From contig JALOSH010000096.1 in NCBI GenBank assembly GCA_025458545.1, forward strand, positions 1 to 7,449: DNA of 7,449 nt, in the 5' to 3' direction. This stretch comes from Hydrogenophaga sp. GTDB lineage: Bacteria; Pseudomonadota; Gammaproteobacteria; Burkholderiales; Burkholderiaceae. Each line of letters opens with the position of its first letter. Within the stretch, counting starts at the first letter, position 1. The position numbers were made by a program, and so were the translations under genes. Shown piece by piece: positions 5,473-7,449 of the stretch. The notes under the pieces were generated by a model. It was given only the letters and a program-made list of their open reading frames with translations, was not told the origin of the DNA and searched no databases.

Positions 5473-6951
5473 TCAGGTCCGGGCGAAGTATTCGCGCCGT
5501 TCGAAATCGGTCTTGTCCTGGGCGTCGGTGTGGCGGTCGATCTCGGACTGTTTGACGCGGCAGAAATGGCGCACCACATCGTGCCCCAGGCCGGCGACCA
5601 GCTCGCTGTCGGCCTGGAGCGCGGCGAGCGCGTCGTTCAGGCTGGTCGGTATGCCGCGCCGCTGGCTGGCGTACGGCGTGTCCGAGGCGCTGGCGGGCTC
5701 CAGTCCGCGCTGCAGGCCGTCCAGCCCGGCATGGATCTGCGAGGCGATGTACAGGTAGGGGTTGGCGGCGGGCTCGCCGATGCGGTTTTCGATGCGGGTG
5801 GCGCCGTCCCCGGCGCCGCCCACCACCCGCAACATGGCGCCCCGGTTGTCTCGGCCCCAGAGCACGGCATGGGGCGCGAGCGCGTTCGGCCGGAAGCGCC
5901 CATAGCCGTTGACGGTGGGTGTGCACAGAGCGGTCATGCCCTCACCGTGGGCCAGCAGGCCGGCCAGCCAGTGGGCGCCGGTATCGGACAAGGTGTGGCG
6001 CGCGTCGTGCGGCTGGGTGTCCGGCGCCGGTGTCGCGCGGGCAAAGGCGTTCTGCCCGGTGCCGCTTTCCACCAGCGACTGGTGCAGGTGCCAGCCGCTG
6101 GACATGATGTTCGGGAACGGCGGGCGGCACATGAAGCTGGCGTGGTAGCCCGCACGACGCAGCGCCTGGCGCACGCCGTTGCGGAACAGCACCATCTGGT
6201 CGGCCGCGGTGAGCGCGTCGGTGGCGTCGAACACGGCTTCGACCTGGCTGGGGCCGAGTTCGATCTCCAGCGATTGCAGCGGCAGGCCCAGTGCCTGCGC
6301 GGTTTGCATCACGGTGCGCAGCGGCTCGTCGGCCAGGTCGCTCATGGCCTCTGACTGCAGGTTGTAGCCCGGGTGGATCATCTCCACACGCGGCGGCAGG
6401 CCGGGCCAGGCGGCGAGTTCGGGATCGAGCTGCGGCGCGGTGTCGGTGATGCGGTAGATGTGGAACTCCACCTCCAGGCCGGTCTTGAGCCCGTAGCCCT
6501 GTTGGCCCAGCTGGGCCAAGGCCCGCTGCAGCACGTACCGGCTGTCGAGCGGCACCGGCTTGCCCTCCTGGAACCAGGGCTGGCAGCGCAGCCAGCCGGT
6601 GCCTTCGCTCCAGGGCAGCAGGGTGAAGCTGGTGGGGTCGGGCAGCAGCATGAGGTTGGCCGCGCCCGCAAAGCCGGGCAGGTCGGCCGTTGCGCCCGGT
6701 TCGAACACCTTCCAGGCGGTGCGGTCAGAGGTGTCCTTGAGCATCATCGTGCCCACCATGCCTACCCCCTCGCGCAGTGCCCGGACCGCGGCATGGGCCA
6801 TGAGCGTCTTGCCGCGCAGCATGCCGTGCACGTCGCACCAGCCCATGCGCACCCGTTGCACGCCACTGGCTTCGATCAGCTTGGCGGTGCGTTGGCACGC
6901 CGCTTCGCGGGCTGCGTCCTGGATGCCGCAGCGATGGGCGAAAGACGTCAT
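5473..6951 (-). CDS. Glutamine synthetase-like protein (gamma-glutamyl ligase; SadB/aniline-type)
   Basis: A 492-aa member of the GS fold family, likely to ligate glutamate to an amine using ATP, as proposed for gamma-glutamylanilide synthases. The N-terminal beta-grasp domain includes VRMGWCDVHGMLRGKTL (about 34-50). The catalytic domain shows metal/ATP-site signatures: Glu160 and Glu162 (GLEVEFH), Glu231 and Glu238 (EIELGPSQVE), His288 (SSGWHLHQSL), Arg352-Arg354 and Asn369-Arg370 (NGYGRFRPNA ... WGRDNRGAM), Glu388 (ATRIENRIGEPAANPYLY). It lacks the adenylylation-loop features of housekeeping GlnA. A Trp-His-Leu-His replaces the more usual Met-His-x-His, as far as I recall also in aniline-type homologues. 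I chose ATG at 6951. It overlaps the Rieske stop as ATGA, a coupled arrangement, and the frame's longer upstream part only shadows the Rieske gene. The equivalent SadB is reported as essential for dioxygenase activity in E. coli. Substrate here is unknown. Confidence 0.9.
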   Translation of the reverse strand: MTSFAHRCGIQDAAREAACQRTAKLIEASGVQRVRMGWCDVHGMLRGKTLMAHAAVRALREGVGMVGTMMLKDTSDRTAWKVFEPGATADLPGFAGAANLMLLPDPTSFTLLPWSEGTGWLRCQPWFQEGKPVPLDSRYVLQRALAQLGQQGYGLKTGLEVEFHIYRITDTAPQLDPELAAWPGLPPRVEMIHPGYNLQSEAMSDLADEPLRTVMQTAQALGLPLQSLEIELGPSQVEAVFDATDALTAADQMVLFRNGVRQALRRAGYHASFMCRPPFPNIMSSGWHLHQSLVESGTGQNAFARATPAPDTQPHDARHTLSDTGAHWLAGLLAHGEGMTALCTPTVNGYGRFRPNALAPHAVLWGRDNRGAMLRVVGGAGDGATRIENRIGEPAANPYLYIASQIHAGLDGLQRGLEPASASDTPYASQRRGIPTSLNDALAALQADSELVAGLGHDVVRHFCRVKQSEIDRHTDAQDKTDFERREYFART

Positions 6952-7449
6952 GTTGCGCCCGCCGTGTCGGTGTTGCCGGACCGTGCAGCGGTCAGCCAGG
7001 GCGCACCACGGCGTTTGGCCTGCACCGCTTCTTGCCACCAGGCCTGCCAGCCGTCGGCCGGTGCGATGCCATCCACGGTGTCGGGGCCGGTGATCTGGCC
7101 GTGCACGGCGGGGTCGGCGATGCCCGGCGGTGTGCCGCCCTGTTGCACGGTGTCCATGGCCTGGAGCAACATGCGCCGGTTTGCCATGATCACTTTGTCT
7201 GTGGTGCCCAGGTGCTCTCGGGTGCGGTCCTGGACGGCGCCCATGCTTTCGCAGGCCCATTGGTCGTGCACGTTGATGTCGTCCTCGCCCATGCCGAGGT
7301 AAGTGCGGTTCTGCTGCTCCTCGGCGTTGAAACCCCACCGGTTGTGGCGGCCAGACCTGGGGATGTAGTCGGGCAGGGTGACGGCGGACAGCCGCTGGTT
7401 GCGCATGGTGTCCTTGTCCACCGGTTTGTCGAAACTGGTGAAGAAGGCG
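6948..7449 (-). CDS. Rieske-type aromatic ring-hydroxylating oxygenase, C-terminal part (partial at window end)
   Basis: The last 166 residues of a non-heme iron oxygenase alpha subunit. The frame is open through the right edge, with visible residues starting AFFTSFDKPVDKDTMRNQR. The Rieske cluster domain and the two iron-binding histidines lie outside. The segment HDQWACESMGAVQDRTREHL is the conserved C-terminal block of phthalate-4,5-dioxygenase-type oxygenases (typically xxDxxVQESMG..DR..EHLG). By alignment with dicamba monooxygenase, the Asp of HDQW (codon 7263-7265) is the predicted iron ligand. It is followed by TTDKVIMANRRMLLQAM and GGTPPG, also usual here. This class is homo-oligomeric without a beta subunit, consistent with no beta gene nearby. 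It is the first visible gene of the operon and its TGA overlaps the GS-like ATG. The position fits SadA of 4-aminobenzenesulfonate dioxygenase, though demethylase or phenoxybenzoate-type activity cannot be excluded. Confidence 0.9.
   Translation of the reverse strand, partial: AFFTSFDKPVDKDTMRNQRLSAVTLPDYIPRSGRHNRWGFNAEEQQNRTYLGMGEDDINVHDQWACESMGAVQDRTREHLGTTDKVIMANRRMLLQAMDTVQQGGTPPGIADPAVHGQITGPDTVDGIAPADGWQAWWQEAVQAKRRGAPWLTAARSGNTDTAGAT

Noticed and set aside
5126..5926. Reading of the ferredoxin as the C-terminal end of a 266-aa protein
   Set aside because: The extra N-terminal 159 residues are Arg/Ala/Pro-rich and lie out of frame inside the GS-like catalytic domain. The ferredoxin domain starts cleanly at the ATG at 5449.
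5461..6354. 297-codon open frame on the + strand, and a similar 309-codon frame at 6373-7302
   Set aside because: Both are antisense to the GS-like and Rieske genes, with Gly/Ala/Arg/His-rich sequence and no family features. They are GC-driven shadows.
6952..7338. Longer start for the GS-like protein (621 aa)
   Set aside because: The extension overlaps the conserved Rieske C-terminal block in another frame and has low-complexity sequence. The ATG at 6951 in the ATGA overlap gives the normal family N-terminus.

Overview
The window reads as high-GC betaproteobacterial DNA, most likely from the Burkholderiales and probably the Comamonadaceae (Hydrogenophaga- or Acidovorax-like). The grounds are strong GC codon bias, the tRNA-Pro(GGG) fragment, and an operon order I know from Hydrogenophaga. 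It has two parts that meet at about position 2364: the integrase end of a mobile island on the left, and a chromosomal segment with an aromatic-catabolism operon on the right.

Left part, 1-2364 (island end). The window opens inside an IS3-family transposase orfB (+ strand, DD35E core present), whose IS right end is probably near 567. Next comes a 508-aa tyrosine-recombinase integrase on the - strand (600..2124, GTG start). Its upstream region is AT-rich and dense in signals: a 14-bp perfect inverted repeat just ahead of the start codon, then five same-direction TTGAT motifs, three of them within ACCTTGATG, and a 7-bp inverted repeat. It ends in the 3' part of a tRNA-Pro(GGG) gene, from the anticodon loop to CCA (2320-2364), with no 5' half. 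That is the signature of an att site of a tRNA-targeting island. The intact tRNA should lie beyond the left edge. The tRNA's old terminator survives at 2377-2407.

Right part, 2365-7449 (all genes on the - strand). A Nudix hydrolase with an N-terminal zinc ribbon (2456-3010) follows the terminator. Beyond it an operon reads from the right edge leftwards: the C-terminal part of a phthalate-dioxygenase-type Rieske oxygenase, a glutamine-synthetase-like gamma-glutamyl ligase (ATGA overlap), a putidaredoxin/adrenodoxin-type [2Fe-2S] ferredoxin, a fumarylacetoacetate-hydrolase-family enzyme resembling fumarylpyruvate hydrolases, and a Tat-type TRAP substrate-binding protein. A rho-independent terminator at 3061-3084 follows the last gene.

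Working model (inference): the binding protein captures an aromatic acid, the GS-like protein activates or glutamylates an aromatic amine, the Rieske oxygenase with its ferredoxin hydroxylates the ring, and the FAH-family enzyme cleaves a late diketo acid. The Rieske / GS-like / ferredoxin order matches sadABD (4-aminobenzenesulfonate 3,4-dioxygenase) of Hydrogenophaga sp. PBC. The fumarylpyruvate-hydrolase-like gene instead suggests a gentisate-like lower route, so the substrate may be an amino- or otherwise substituted benzoate. No reductase, DctQ/DctM permease or regulator lies in the window.
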